Virus record (IMG/VR): IMGVR_UViG_3300024513_000016
Coordinates: 1 to 64,000 of that record
Reading direction: 5' to 3' (one strand)
Length of the DNA stretch: 64,000 nucleotides
DNA from: a virus
Part shown: in pieces, positions 7,420 through 13,951 of the stretch
Position numbering within the stretch: the first letter of the stretch is position 1
Layout: each line of letters starts with the position of its first letter
Program-made: the position numbers and the translations under genes
Notes under the pieces: generated by a model
The model's database searches: none
Told to the model about the DNA's origin: nothing
Seen by the model: the letters and a program-made list of their open reading frames with translations, nothing else

Positions 7420-7447
7420 AGAGAGTCTTATTGTTCCAAACACCTAT

Positions 7448-7654
7448 TCAATCTTCCAAATAGTAAATATTTTCCTTTGGTCTATTTTGTTGTTTTTTAA
7501 TGAATTTAGTTGCACTTTCAAGTGAATAAAATTCTATTCTTTTTGGAGGAAAGTCAAAATCCCAAAAATCCCACCACATAAAATATTTTTTATATTGTGG
7601 ATAGAAAACTAAATCTCCAGAAAAATTTGATCGTTCTACAATTCGAAATTTCAT
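7448..7654 (-). CDS. Conserved small cyanophage protein, 68 aa
   Basis: MKFRIVER..., FYPQYKKYFMWWDFWDF and LESATKFIKKQQ match a short aromatic-rich protein family found widely in T4-like cyanophages; function unknown. ATGA overlap (4 nt) with the upstream membrane-protein gene. Confidence 0.82.
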   Translation of the reverse strand: MKFRIVERSNFSGDLVFYPQYKKYFMWWDFWDFDFPPKRIEFYSLESATKFIKKQQNRPKENIYYLED

Positions 7655-7863
7655 TTTTTTAATTCAGGTACTTCTTTTTGATAATCTACATCATTCCAAT
7701 GCCGAATTACTCCAGCTACAATAAAACAATTTGTAATCAAATATGTTGCAAATATAACGGTTCTTACAATAGAAATAATATCTGCTTCCCTATCATCTTT
7801 TCCGTGTTTTTCACCCAAAGAATAACTCCACAATCTCCAAATCGTTTTTCTTTGCTTTTTCAT
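7651..7863 (-). CDS. Small membrane protein, 70 aa
   Basis: MKKQRKTIWRLWSYSLGEK, a basic-acidic segment and one hydrophobic helix at about 32-53 (IVRTVIFATYLITNCFIVAG). This pattern is common in marine myophages. Likely a single-pass inner-membrane protein with the charged N-terminus in the cytoplasm; role unknown. Confidence 0.85.
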   Translation of the reverse strand: MKKQRKTIWRLWSYSLGEKHGKDDREADIISIVRTVIFATYLITNCFIVAGVIRHWNDVDYQKEVPELKK

Positions 7864-7869
7864 TGATAA

Positions 7870-8109
7870 TTATTCTTCTAATTTCTTTGGTTCAGTATCA
7901 TAGACATCAAATGATCCTTTTTTTAAGTTATGTCTAGATATGTATTTTTTTAAATGATCTTCGCAAACGAAATAACAGTATTTTTTATCTTTTCCTTCTT
8001 TATAAAATAATGTTATTGGAAAAAATTCATGAAAAGGTGGGACCTGCATATCTATACTAGAAGCAGTCCCACCTGTTTTTATTATTTTAGACTTCGATTT
8101 CCTTTTCAT
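7870..8109 (-). CDS. Hypothetical protein, 79 aa
   Basis: Unrecognised. Basic N-terminus (MKRKSKSKIIKTGG), then a compact part with CYFVCEDHLKKYISRHNLKKG; the CxxxC and nearby His residues could bind metal. Sits 4 nt downstream of the oxygenase gene, in the same operon. Confidence 0.7.
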   Translation of the reverse strand: MKRKSKSKIIKTGGTASSIDMQVPPFHEFFPITLFYKEGKDKKYCYFVCEDHLKKYISRHNLKKGSFDVYDTEPKKLEE

Positions 8110-8113
8110 AAGT

Positions 8114-8722
8114 CTAATCCAAAGTAAGATTGAAAGAGAATGTCATTCTCATATTATCTTTGTGATAATCATATGATGTGACAGAGTGTTCAAAATATGG
8201 AGGAAACAATAAAACATCACCATCTTCTACGGATGGTGAAAAATCGGAATAGTAAAAATCATGCAATTCACAATCTTCATAACCAGGAAATAACTGGGTA
8301 CTATACATTTTATTTGGTCTATAAAACTTAGTAGGTGAAGCATTTTTATTGTAATATACTCCAGACCAATAGATAGCCTTATGCCCAGGGACGGCTAAAT
8401 GATTATGAGTTTCCTGTCCTTGATTGTCATGATATATGTTATACCAGAAATCAGAAAAATAATAATTCAATGGGCATTTTAATTGAATGAGAACTTCATC
8501 AATATCTTTAGTTAGATCTAAAATCATTTGTTCCCTGACTTCAGAAGGAACAAGAAGATCATCATCAGGAATATTCGGGAAAGTAGAGTTCAATGGAACT
8601 ATCCATCCCTTTGGTAGGTTTACCTGTTTTTCAATGTCATTGAAAAAATATTTGTGATGTTCTTTAAATCTAAATTTAATAATTGGAATAGGAAATAAAG
8701 CTAAAACATTAAAATCTATCAT
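8114..8722 (-). CDS. 2-oxoglutarate/Fe(II) oxygenase-like protein, 202 aa
   Basis: Resembles the phage 2OG-Fe(II) oxygenase family that starts with a short IPI strand and has the core WYNIYHDNQGQETHNHL. Candidate ligands are H106 and H108 (H-x-H where most family members have H-x-D/E) and H179 in FPPYFEHS; R192 in MRMTFSFN would bind 2-oxoglutarate. The order and spacing fit the double-stranded beta-helix fold. The substrate is unknown. It lies in the early operon, unlike the three other members near the tail fibres. Its start overlaps the upstream stop by 4 nt. Confidence 0.85.
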   Translation of the reverse strand: MIDFNVLALFPIPIIKFRFKEHHKYFFNDIEKQVNLPKGWIVPLNSTFPNIPDDDLLVPSEVREQMILDLTKDIDEVLIQLKCPLNYYFSDFWYNIYHDNQGQETHNHLAVPGHKAIYWSGVYYNKNASPTKFYRPNKMYSTQLFPGYEDCELHDFYYSDFSPSVEDGDVLLFPPYFEHSVTSYDYHKDNMRMTFSFNLTLD

Positions 8723-8925
8723 TTAAGTTTAGAAAGTTCACGAATTTTGTAATAGTTTAACAGATCTTCTATAAATTCCAAAGAAACATTATAATATTCT
8801 GAGATCATTTCATTAGTCCAATTGGAAGAATTGACGAATTGTGCTAATTGTAATGGATCATAAGATTCAAAGGTCGTACTCTTTGTTCTTTTTCTGGTTT
8901 TTTTCGTGGAAGTTTTAAGTTTCAT
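8719..8925 (-). CDS. Small basic protein, 68 aa
   Basis: Starts MKLKTSTKKTRKRTKSTTFE, then a helical part (NSSNWTNEMISEYYNVSLEF) that looks like a small helix-turn-helix. The ATG at 8925 has an AGAGAG ribosome-binding site; a longer reading to 9012 would overlap another gene. DNA or RNA binding is possible from the basic tail, but not shown. Confidence 0.75.
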   Translation of the reverse strand: MKLKTSTKKTRKRTKSTTFESYDPLQLAQFVNSSNWTNEMISEYYNVSLEFIEDLLNYYKIRELSKLK

Positions 8926-9070
8926 TGTGTGTGCTCTCTGTAAATAATGATTTGAAATACTGATTATAACGAAAAAATCGTGAAAGACTTGGGGTAACAC
9001 CAAGACTCTCACAACATCTTATATATGAGACAAATTCATACCAAGGTGCAGTCTCATCAGTATCAGTCAT
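8915..9070 (-). CDS. Small conserved cyanophage protein, 51 aa
   Basis: Starts MTDTDETAPWYEFVSYIRCC and continues ESLGVTPSLSRFFRYNQYFK; the SLGVxPSxxRFxRY motif is familiar from cyanophage genomes. ATGA overlap with the upstream gene (9067) and 11-nt overlap with the downstream one, which fits a tightly coupled operon. Function unknown. Confidence 0.8.
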   Translation of the reverse strand: MTDTDETAPWYEFVSYIRCCESLGVTPSLSRFFRYNQYFKSLFTESTHNET

Positions 9071-9279
9071 AGTTTTCCACCAACTACTCCTTCATATTTA
9101 ACAGTATTTTCAGACCACCCTTCTTGAATACCTTTTAGATAAAAACGAGTTGCATTTATACATTGTTCTTCAGTCAATGAAGTTACAATACATTTGCCTT
9201 CCTTATTATAAGAGTCCCAGGTTCCCCACTTCTTTTGTTCTACACGAAAACAATCATCAATCCAAGTATACTCTTCCAT
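9067..9279 (-). CDS. Conserved small cyanophage protein, 70 aa
   Basis: Y-x-W-x-DD-x-F-x-VEQKKWGTW ... INATRFYLKG ... GVVGGKL; I recognise this family as common in T4-like cyanophages, function unknown. TAATG overlap with the upstream gene. Confidence 0.85.
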   Translation of the reverse strand: MEEYTWIDDCFRVEQKKWGTWDSYNKEGKCIVTSLTEEQCINATRFYLKGIQEGWSENTVKYEGVVGGKL

Positions 9280-9443
9280 TAAATTACAACTCCATATTTT
9301 TCACGTAAGATCTTTTTATAAGGTAAACCTTCCTTTTTCAAATCTCTTACTAGTTTAAGTTTTTGATATAGTTGAACATTTCCTCCAACTCCAAGTGCAT
9401 AAAGAATTGTATCCAATTCTTTATCATCAATAGGTAAATCCAT
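9279..9443 (-). CDS. Small protein, 54 aa
   Basis: MDLPIDDKELDTILYALGVG then NVQLYQKLKLVRDLKKEGLP. Two predicted helices. Shares 1 nt with the downstream gene (TAATG) and lies 5 nt after the upstream stop. No function recognised. Confidence 0.78.
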   Translation of the reverse strand: MDLPIDDKELDTILYALGVGGNVQLYQKLKLVRDLKKEGLPYKKILREKYGVVI

Positions 9444-9448
9444 AAAAT

Positions 9449-9595
9449 TCAATCTTCAGAATCCAATCCTTCAATCATACTAACTGGAACTTCATTTCCT
9501 GCAATAGAGTAATAATGCTCACCTTCACGAATTCCAAGATATTGAAGATCGGAAAAAGTATGCTCTCTAAGGAGTGCCTGAAGTTGTAGATGCAT
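9449..9595 (-). CDS. Small protein, 48 aa
   Basis: MHLQLQALLREHTFSDLQYL, then GIREGEHYYSIAGNEVPVSM. I start it at the ATG of 9595; an extended frame to a TTG at 9706 would lie across a better-supported gene (9600-9722) in another frame. The ATG is 5 nt downstream of that gene's stop. Confidence 0.75.
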   Translation of the reverse strand: MHLQLQALLREHTFSDLQYLGIREGEHYYSIAGNEVPVSMIEGLDSED

Positions 9596-9599
9596 TAAT

Positions 9600-9722
9600 T
9601 CATTTTTGCTTGGCACTTTCACTATTTTGTTTCTCTTGGTTTTGAATAAATTTTTTAAGTTCGGGAGTTTCTTCCCAAATCCAAACCGTTCCGTTTTTTT
9701 GTTCAAATGTTTTAGTTGCCAT
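9600..9722 (-). CDS. Small protein, 40 aa
   Basis: MATKTFEQKNGTVWIWEETP then ELKKFIQNQ. Short proteins with W-x-WEETPE recur in cyanophages. The ATG overlaps the upstream stop as TAATG. Function unknown. Confidence 0.78.
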   Translation of the reverse strand: MATKTFEQKNGTVWIWEETPELKKFIQNQEKQNSESAKQK

Positions 9723-9874
9723 TAGACATAATCTCCTACAATAAATTCTTCTTCAGTTACTTTACCATTTTCTATAAGATTTTCAATCATTTCCCAATAA
9801 ATCAGTGCTTGATCTTCATCTCCTTCAAACAATGCCTCTTTACGAAGTTCAATCAATTTGAGATAATCACTCAT
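9722..9874 (-). CDS. Small protein, 50 aa
   Basis: MSDYLKLIELRKEALFEGDE then DQALIYWEMIENLIENGKVT. Acidic and helical. 8-nt overlap with the upstream gene and 1-nt with the downstream gene. Function unknown. Confidence 0.78.
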   Translation of the reverse strand: MSDYLKLIELRKEALFEGDEDQALIYWEMIENLIENGKVTEEEFIVGDYV

Positions 9875-10085
9875 CCTCTAATTTAAGAAAACAGACACTA
9901 TTAAATTTACCATTCACTCCTTTTAAAGTCAATTTTGTATGATAAGAATGAACTTCAATTTTTTCTACAATATAAGTATTATTTTTAATTAGAATCCCAT
10001 TTGGGTCATCATTATTTCCCCAATTAATTTGTTCCTTTAAACATCCAATAAAGACTACAATATCTCCCTCAATAATCTTCTTCAT
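9867..10085 (-). CDS. Conserved small phage protein with SH3-like look, 72 aa
   Basis: EGDIVVFIGCLKEQINWGNN, DDPNG, VEKIEVHSYHTKLTLKG and GKFNSVCF. The WGNNDDP and NSVCF motifs mark a widespread phage family that probably forms a small beta barrel; function unknown. 17-nt overlap with the upstream gene. Confidence 0.82.
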   Translation of the reverse strand: MKKIIEGDIVVFIGCLKEQINWGNNDDPNGILIKNNTYIVEKIEVHSYHTKLTLKGVNGKFNSVCFLKLEDE

Positions 10086-10356
10086 CTATAATTTCCCATT
10101 CTAAATCATAGTTAATTGCTTCAATATATTCTCTTACTGCTTCAATTGGATTTTCCATATAAATTCCAGATCCAATATCACTTATATGCTCAGCAACATC
10201 AGAAAGATTTACTAAAGCATAGCATACTGCTGGACCATATTCGTCAGGTTCAAATCTAGTTTGCCTATGTGTCAAAACCATGTCTTCGACAATTGCCTTT
10301 ACATAAGCAGTCTCATAATTTTCAAGACTTACTTCAAGAATTTCTACGTTAGACAT
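10069..10356 (-). CDS. Hypothetical acidic protein, 95 aa
   Basis: No family recognised. Strand-rich first half with THRQTRFEPDEYGPAVCYAL, then PIEAVREYIEAINYDLEWEI and an acidic tail. Overlaps the gene downstream by 17 nt. Confidence 0.72.
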   Translation of the reverse strand: MSNVEILEVSLENYETAYVKAIVEDMVLTHRQTRFEPDEYGPAVCYALVNLSDVAEHISDIGSGIYMENPIEAVREYIEAINYDLEWEIIDEEDY

Positions 10357-10360
10357 AAAC

Positions 10361-10663
10361 TCACATTACAATTTTTGTAGTCTCACCTGGACAAACATCT
10401 GGTGTTTCTAGATTCTGAAACATTAAATGTGGTCCATGATAATAAATGTAAACATCACTTAAATCTTCCATGGTAAGATTAGGATATTTCTTCAAAACAT
10501 CCTTCTGACTTAATCCTGAATTTGCAAGATTTGCTATAGTTTTTACTAAAACTTCAGTTCCACGAATGCATGGTTTTCCACCACAACGATTTTTTTGAAT
10601 CGTGATCCGAGGACACAAATAGGATACAGGATACTCTTTAGTAAATTCAAATTCCATTTTCAT
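10361..10663 (-). CDS. DUF433-family protein, 100 aa
   Basis: After a 20-residue lead, ITIQKNRCGGKPCIRGTEVL followed by KTIANLANSGLSQKDVLKKY and PNLTMEDLSDVYIYY is the DUF433 signature (CGGKPxIRGT, helix-turn-helix, tyrosine-rich helix). DUF433 proteins are VapB-like and often occur as antitoxins with a PIN-type toxin in bacteria; no toxin gene is visible here. The ATG at 10663 is preferred over a GTG at 10669. It overlaps the upstream gene by 17 nt. Confidence 0.85.
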   Translation of the reverse strand: MKMEFEFTKEYPVSYLCPRITIQKNRCGGKPCIRGTEVLVKTIANLANSGLSQKDVLKKYPNLTMEDLSDVYIYYHGPHLMFQNLETPDVCPGETTKIVM

Positions 10664-10916
10664 CTTCACTCAAATCTTCATTGTAAAATTCCTTGGTATA
10701 AAATTCACATCCATCGTAGAAAGATTTTTCACAATATCCAACTGCTAGTACATATGACTTAAAAAGATTAAACAATTGCCAAATAGTCATGTCATCATCA
10801 TTGGATGTAATTGTTACATTCTGATCACGCAGACTTCCCTCATAAATTTTAAGTGGAGGGTTATCATTCTTATAAATGTAAGAAAATGTGTGTGTAACTG
10901 ATGTATCGAAATTCAT
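10647..10916 (-). CDS. Conserved small protein, 89 aa
   Basis: MNFDTSVTHTFSYIYKND at the start and TIWQLFNLFKSYVLAVGYCE in the middle, a stretch I have seen in other marine phages. The ATG at 10916 is chosen because a strong Shine-Dalgarno (AAAAGGAG, 10921-10928) lies 4 nt upstream; the longer start at 10940 would lie upstream of this site. Function unknown. Confidence 0.8.
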   Translation of the reverse strand: MNFDTSVTHTFSYIYKNDNPPLKIYEGSLRDQNVTITSNDDDMTIWQLFNLFKSYVLAVGYCEKSFYDGCEFYTKEFYNEDLSEDENGI

Positions 10917-10920
10917 AGAT

Positions 10921-10928
10921 CTCCTTTT
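10921..10928 (-). promoter_or_regulatory. Strong Shine-Dalgarno fixing the 10916 start
   Basis: AAAAGGAG on the minus strand with 4 nt to the ATG at 10916; one of few strong ribosome-binding sites in this operon. Confidence 0.75.
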
Positions 10929-10968
10929 ATCTATAACCATTATACGACGTTATGGGTGACATCTCAAG

Positions 10969-11208
10969 TCACTTTGTGCCAGAGTCTGGATCGTCCACCT
11001 TACCATAAGACATCATTTTAAGATGCTTTTGATATGAAATTTTTTTGTATCTTTTCGCAATAGGATCAGGAATCCAATGGACTTCAACATAATCTGCACG
11101 TTGAAGTTTCATGAATTCTTCTAAAGTTGAATGAAAAAATCCAAGTTGAACATTTCCATCATGAGTTATCAATGTAGTTTCACTGGTGCGAACAACATAT
11201 AAAGTCAA
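10969..11208 (-). CDS. Hypothetical protein, 79 aa, TTG start
   Basis: TLYVVRTSETTLITHDGNVQ, ADYVEVHWIPDPIAKRYKKI. The best start is a TTG that overlaps the upstream stop (TTGA), which fits coupled translation; the next ATG would remove the conserved first strand. No function recognised. Confidence 0.68.
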   Translation of the reverse strand: MTLYVVRTSETTLITHDGNVQLGFFHSTLEEFMKLQRADYVEVHWIPDPIAKRYKKISYQKHLKMMSYGKVDDPDSGTK

Positions 11209-11435
11209 TCTTCAAATTCCTTTCTCAGTTGCTTTGCAATTTTAGCATATTCCCACCTTTTGATCAAATTTGTAATGGGGTTTTTAGGATGAAATCTTAT
11301 CATCCAGTAAAATCTTTTTGTATTTACTTCTAAAAGTTTATACAACAAAATTACATACTTTGCAACACTTTCATCTGTTGCTATAAAGTATGCAATTACA
11401 GAAAATATTGACAACCATACGTAATATGTGGTCAT
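11205..11435 (-). CDS. Small membrane protein, 76 aa
   Basis: MTTYYVWLSIFSVIAYFIAT forms an N-terminal transmembrane helix; IATDES and a C-terminal KRWEYAKIAKQLRKEFED follow. The T-D-E-S turn after the helix and the ending KEFED are familiar in cyanophage homologues. Probably anchored in the host inner membrane; role unknown. Confidence 0.83.
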   Translation of the reverse strand: MTTYYVWLSIFSVIAYFIATDESVAKYVILLYKLLEVNTKRFYWMIRFHPKNPITNLIKRWEYAKIAKQLRKEFED

Positions 11436-11436
11436 A

Positions 11437-11631
11437 TTATTTTTTTAAATTGTCTATTATATATTGAAATTTTTTTGCCTTTGATTTATGATCAGAAGCA
11501 AATTCATTTAAGATATCTAATATATCGTCTAAAACAACTTCTGGAGAAATCTCGTCGTCAAAATACTTTTGTATTGCTTCAGACAAGTAACGTTTTCTAC
11601 TCCATTCTATTGTATAAGGTTTGTAGTCCAT
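11437..11631 (-). CDS. Conserved small cyanophage protein, 64 aa
   Basis: MDYKPYTIEWSRKRYLSEAI and QKYFDDEISPEVVLDDILDI; this YKPYTxEWxRxRYLxEAxxKYFDD pattern is one of the commonest small proteins of cyanomyoviruses. Function unknown. Confidence 0.88.
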   Translation of the reverse strand: MDYKPYTIEWSRKRYLSEAIQKYFDDEISPEVVLDDILDILNEFASDHKSKAKKFQYIIDNLKK

Positions 11632-11665
11632 TCTAAAAAGTCATATAGTTCAAACTATAGAATAT

Positions 11666-11833
11666 CTATTTTTCGTTGTCAAGTTCTTTTAAATAATCCG
11701 TCCACCATTTTGGATCTTTCTGACACTTCCAGTTGGGAACTTCCTTTCCCATCTCAAAATACCATTCCCATATTGCTTGATCAATAATATCTGCGACTTC
11801 AATCTTCCTCATCCTCTTTATCAACATCTGCAT
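11666..11833 (-). CDS. Conserved small protein, 55 aa
   Basis: MQMLIKRMRKIEVADIIDQA, then a cysteine and KDPKWWTDYL near the end. I choose the ATG at 11833 because GGAGGGAG lies immediately upstream at 11837-11844; in-frame ATG at 11884 or GTG at 11902 would lengthen the overlap with the membrane-protein gene to 86-104 nt. Function unknown. Confidence 0.72.
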   Translation of the reverse strand: MQMLIKRMRKIEVADIIDQAIWEWYFEMGKEVPNWKCQKDPKWWTDYLKELDNEK

Positions 11834-11990
11834 ATGCTCCCTCCACGTAAGGTCCGTGTTCTCGTTTGGCATCTTCTCTGACATAATTGATCTCCGAAGC
11901 ACTAGAGGACAACCATAAAGATACTTTCATAATCACATAAATGATTGCAAGGGGGAGAAAACATAGTGAAAGGATGATAGTATTTTTCAT
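11799..11990 (-). CDS. Small membrane protein, 63 aa
   Basis: One hydrophobic helix (about 3-28) followed by NYVREDAKREHGPYVEGAYA and an acidic DVDKEDEED end. I recognise this as a highly conserved cyanophage protein. The charged, invariant-looking tail would face the cytoplasm or periplasm and may hold the function; unknown. ATGA overlap with the HiPIP-like gene upstream. Confidence 0.88.
   Translation of the reverse strand: MKNTIILSLCFLPLAIIYVIMKVSLWLSSSASEINYVREDAKREHGPYVEGAYADVDKEDEED
11837..11844 (-). promoter_or_regulatory. Strong Shine-Dalgarno inside the upstream gene
   Basis: GGAGGGAG on the minus strand, inside the membrane-protein gene's coding sequence, 3 nt before the ATG at 11833. 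Confidence 0.65.
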
Positions 11991-12187
11991 TGATTTTTTC
12001 TGTCATATTGATGCCATTTACACCAACCATCTGGTGAGATTTTACCACTTACTGCAGTGCAAGCATTTGGAGGTCTCCACATGTTACAATTGGAACATTT
12101 TTCATTTCCTTTTGGTTCATTTTGATATTTTGCAATCGATTTAGATGCTTTTTCTTCCTCGAAAAGAAATTCTTTAAATGTTTTCAT
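11987..12187 (-). CDS. HiPIP-like iron-sulfur protein with capsid-targeting-like N-terminus, 66 aa
   Basis: Residues 21-60 resemble a high-potential iron-sulfur protein: C31-x2-C34-x8-C43-x12-C56, with NMW after the second Cys, VSGKISPDGWCKW around the fourth, and the YQ lead. The spacing is shorter than in bacterial HiPIPs. The first ten residues, MKTFKEFLFE, match the T4-type capsid-targeting peptide seen on the left-end proteins. If both readings are right, a small Fe-S electron carrier, or its apo-form, would be packaged in the head or processed by the prohead protease. It is encoded inside the early operon, with 4-nt overlaps on both sides, which argues for early expression as well. Confidence 0.8.
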   Translation of the reverse strand: MKTFKEFLFEEEKASKSIAKYQNEPKGNEKCSNCNMWRPPNACTAVSGKISPDGWCKWHQYDRKNQ

Positions 12188-12384
12188 TCATCAATTTCCC
12201 AACATTTTTCGAATTTATATCTTAGTTCGTTAAGTTTCATTTCTTCCCAATACTTTAACAGATGTTGATTTATTTCCTTCTCCTGCTCACTAAACTCTAA
12301 TCGATATTTATGTTTAATATTTATTAAATGTGCCATATCATCCAAAAAAGTAGTTGGCATATCCAAAAACTCTTCATAATCCAT
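12184..12384 (-). CDS. Hypothetical protein, 66 aa
   Basis: MDYEEFLDMPTTFLDDMAHL then a charged helix (KYRLEFSEQEKEINQHLLKY). The ATG at 12384, 2 nt after the upstream stop and with AAAGAG nearby, is preferred over an upstream TTG. Function unknown. Confidence 0.75.
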   Translation of the reverse strand: MDYEEFLDMPTTFLDDMAHLINIKHKYRLEFSEQEKEINQHLLKYWEEMKLNELRYKFEKCWEIDE

Positions 12385-12386
12385 CT

Positions 12387-12707
12387 TTAATCTCTTTGAC
12401 GCCAATCATCGGGTTTATCTTCCGTCCACCAATCTATCATATCATCAATATCATCAAATCCTCTTTTTCCAAATCTTTCGTGCCCTAATCCACCAATATC
12501 AAGTTGATTCAAAAAATCATCCATATCACCTTCTTGCATATCAGGATTTTCTGCCTTTCTCCTAGCCTGACGAAGTATAGTAGAAGCAGAACGATTTGAT
12601 TTTGCAAGTTTTTCGGCCCAAATCATGTCCTCTAAACTTACTTCTTGATGTAAAGCAATCTTTTTACAAATTGCTTCAAGACGAAGACGATATTGTGTAG
12701 ATAGCAT
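12387..12707 (-). CDS. Conserved cyanophage protein, 106 aa
   Basis: MLSTQYRLRLEAICKKIALH, DMIWAEKLAKSN, ILRQARRKAENPDM and a C-terminal DWRQRD. This is among the most conserved small proteins of cyanomyoviruses; function unknown. Mostly helical with an acidic glycine-rich middle. A TCTAAATA late-promoter variant lies 22 nt upstream. Confidence 0.88.
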   Translation of the reverse strand: MLSTQYRLRLEAICKKIALHQEVSLEDMIWAEKLAKSNRSASTILRQARRKAENPDMQEGDMDDFLNQLDIGGLGHERFGKRGFDDIDDMIDWWTEDKPDDWRQRD

Positions 12708-12728
12708 AAATTACTCCAGATATAGGGT

Positions 12729-12736
12729 TATTTAGA
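12729..12736 (-). promoter_or_regulatory. Late promoter variant TCTAAATA
   Basis: TCTAAATA on the minus strand, 22 nt before the ATG at 12707, in a short gap inside the early operon. Confidence 0.45.
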
Positions 12737-12739
12737 TTA

Positions 12740-12940
12740 TCAAACAAATTTACGAATAGTTTTCAAATAGTCTAAAACATTTTCCCTAATTTCCATAAAT
12801 TCATTATAACATTTTTGATCATGTGAACATTGACGAAGTTCCTGATCTGGTTTTAATACAGATTCCACAAAGAGATCCAAACCTCTGTTCCATTTTATGT
12901 CTTTAGATTCTTCACTATAACTTAATTGTTGATTGTTCAT
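12740..12940 (-). CDS. Hypothetical protein, 66 aa
   Basis: Unrecognised; WNRGLDLFVESVLKPDQELR, two cysteines in CSHDQKCYNEF and a C-terminal helix. 4-nt ATGA overlap with the gene upstream. Confidence 0.72.
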   Translation of the reverse strand: MNNQQLSYSEESKDIKWNRGLDLFVESVLKPDQELRQCSHDQKCYNEFMEIRENVLDYLKTIRKFV

Positions 12941-13101
12941 CTTTTTTCAATCCTAATGGGACAAGATGGAATAGTTTTCTTTACTTCCAAAACAATTTCA
13001 TTTTTTTGTTGTTCGGTAAGACCTACTATTTTTTGCAACCTATTGATAATACTAAGTGCCTGAGTACAGGAAATCACGGTTGTAGAAATTAATACAACCA
13101 T
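12937..13101 (-). CDS. Conserved small protein with hydrophobic N-terminus, 54 aa
   Basis: MVVLISTTVISCTQALSIIN, RLQKIVGLTEQQKNEIVLEV and PSCPI. The family is common in cyanophages. The hydrophobic start ending in ISC looks like a weak lipobox, but the segment has no basic N-terminal residues, so export is doubtful. Function unknown. Confidence 0.82.
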   Translation of the reverse strand: MVVLISTTVISCTQALSIINRLQKIVGLTEQQKNEIVLEVKKTIPSCPIRIEKR

Positions 13102-13135
13102 AACTTTCGATATATACTGTTAATATTTAACAATG

Positions 13136-13312
13136 TCACCAACTATCCTTTTCTTTTTTTCTAAGTGATTTTAATTCTTGATATAAAGACTTAACCTGTT
13201 GATGTGCATCTTCTGGACTTAATTTTCCAGAAATTTCGAGTCCTGCTATAATAGCAACACGATCGCCAAAATTTGCAAGTGCTATTTCATATGGGGAAAG
13301 TTCTTTATACAT
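13136..13312 (-). CDS. Conserved small cyanophage protein, 58 aa
   Basis: MYKELSPYEIALANFGDRVA, IIAGLEISGKLSPEDAHQQV, KSLYQELKSLRKKEK. Familiar family of two or three helices; function unknown. Starts 2 nt after the upstream stop. Confidence 0.82.
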   Translation of the reverse strand: MYKELSPYEIALANFGDRVAIIAGLEISGKLSPEDAHQQVKSLYQELKSLRKKEKDSW

Positions 13313-13314
13313 TT

Positions 13315-13518
13315 TTAAAATCCTTTTTTTGTTGATTTATCGTGAACAGTGATAATATCTAAAAAATCTGGAATTCTGCAATTTTCAAACCAAAAATTTC
13401 TTACATCTTCATAATAATCAAACTTCTTTGTTGTATTATTTTTTAATAATACTTTATAATAATGTCTATCATAAAGACCATCCGAAGTTTGAGAAAACAA
13501 ACTTGGTAAATTAACCAT
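13315..13518 (-). CDS. Hypothetical protein, 67 aa
   Basis: MVNLPSLFSQTSDGLYDRHY, YYEDVRNFWFENCRIPDFLD. Resembles short cyanophage proteins that start NLPSL; function unknown. TAATG overlap with the upstream gene. Confidence 0.76.
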   Translation of the reverse strand: MVNLPSLFSQTSDGLYDRHYYKVLLKNNTTKKFDYYEDVRNFWFENCRIPDFLDIITVHDKSTKKGF

Positions 13519-13754
13519 TATGCAACCAAAAGCAAATCATCAGACCAAACTGGAATAAACGAATTCCAATCCAATTCTTTATCTTCAAGATAATAGCACA
13601 GTTCATCCTCATCTTCAGGAAGTTGTTCAGAATTCAAAAGAAAGAAGTCTGAAATTCCCAATGTTTGTTTCCCATCTTCATCTTCAATGGTAGCAACCAC
13701 TTCTACATGATTTTTAATTTGACGAACAGTTTCAATAAGATTCACGTAAATCAT
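13518..13754 (-). CDS. Hypothetical acidic protein, 78 aa
   Basis: Strand-rich start (MIYVNLIETVRQIKNHVEVV), then an acidic helical part and SFIPVWSDDLLLVA. No family recognised. 4-nt and 1-nt overlaps with its neighbours. Confidence 0.72.
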   Translation of the reverse strand: MIYVNLIETVRQIKNHVEVVATIEDEDGKQTLGISDFFLLNSEQLPEDEDELCYYLEDKELDWNSFIPVWSDDLLLVA

Positions 13755-13951
13755 TTTTTAGTTTTCCTCTGTTGTTTGGCAATAAAGTTTTTTGCAGATT
13801 GTAGATTATTAGCTGTATGGACTTGATATCCATTATTAATAATCACATATTTAGTGTTACCATATGGAATTGCAGCCCACATTCCATCTCTAGTTACATA
13901 AGAAGAATAAGGTTCTGGTTCTTCCAAAGGTCTAAATGCAACAATGGTCAT
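13751..13951 (-). CDS. Conserved small protein, 66 aa
   Basis: DGMWAAIPYGNTKYVIINNG, then YQVHTANNLQSAKNFIAKQQ. A small alpha-beta protein whose ending is common among cyanophages; function unknown. 4-nt overlap upstream. Confidence 0.76.
   Translation of the reverse strand: MTIVAFRPLEEPEPYSSYVTRDGMWAAIPYGNTKYVIINNGYQVHTANNLQSAKNFIAKQQRKTKK

Noticed and set aside
9449-9706. 85-aa protein starting from TTG at 9706
   Set aside because: Its first half overlaps a better-supported 40-aa gene in another frame; ATG at 9595 fits the overlap pattern.
12937-13101. Lipoprotein reading of the 54-aa protein
   Set aside because: The hydrophobic start lacks a basic n-region and family members known to me are not exported.
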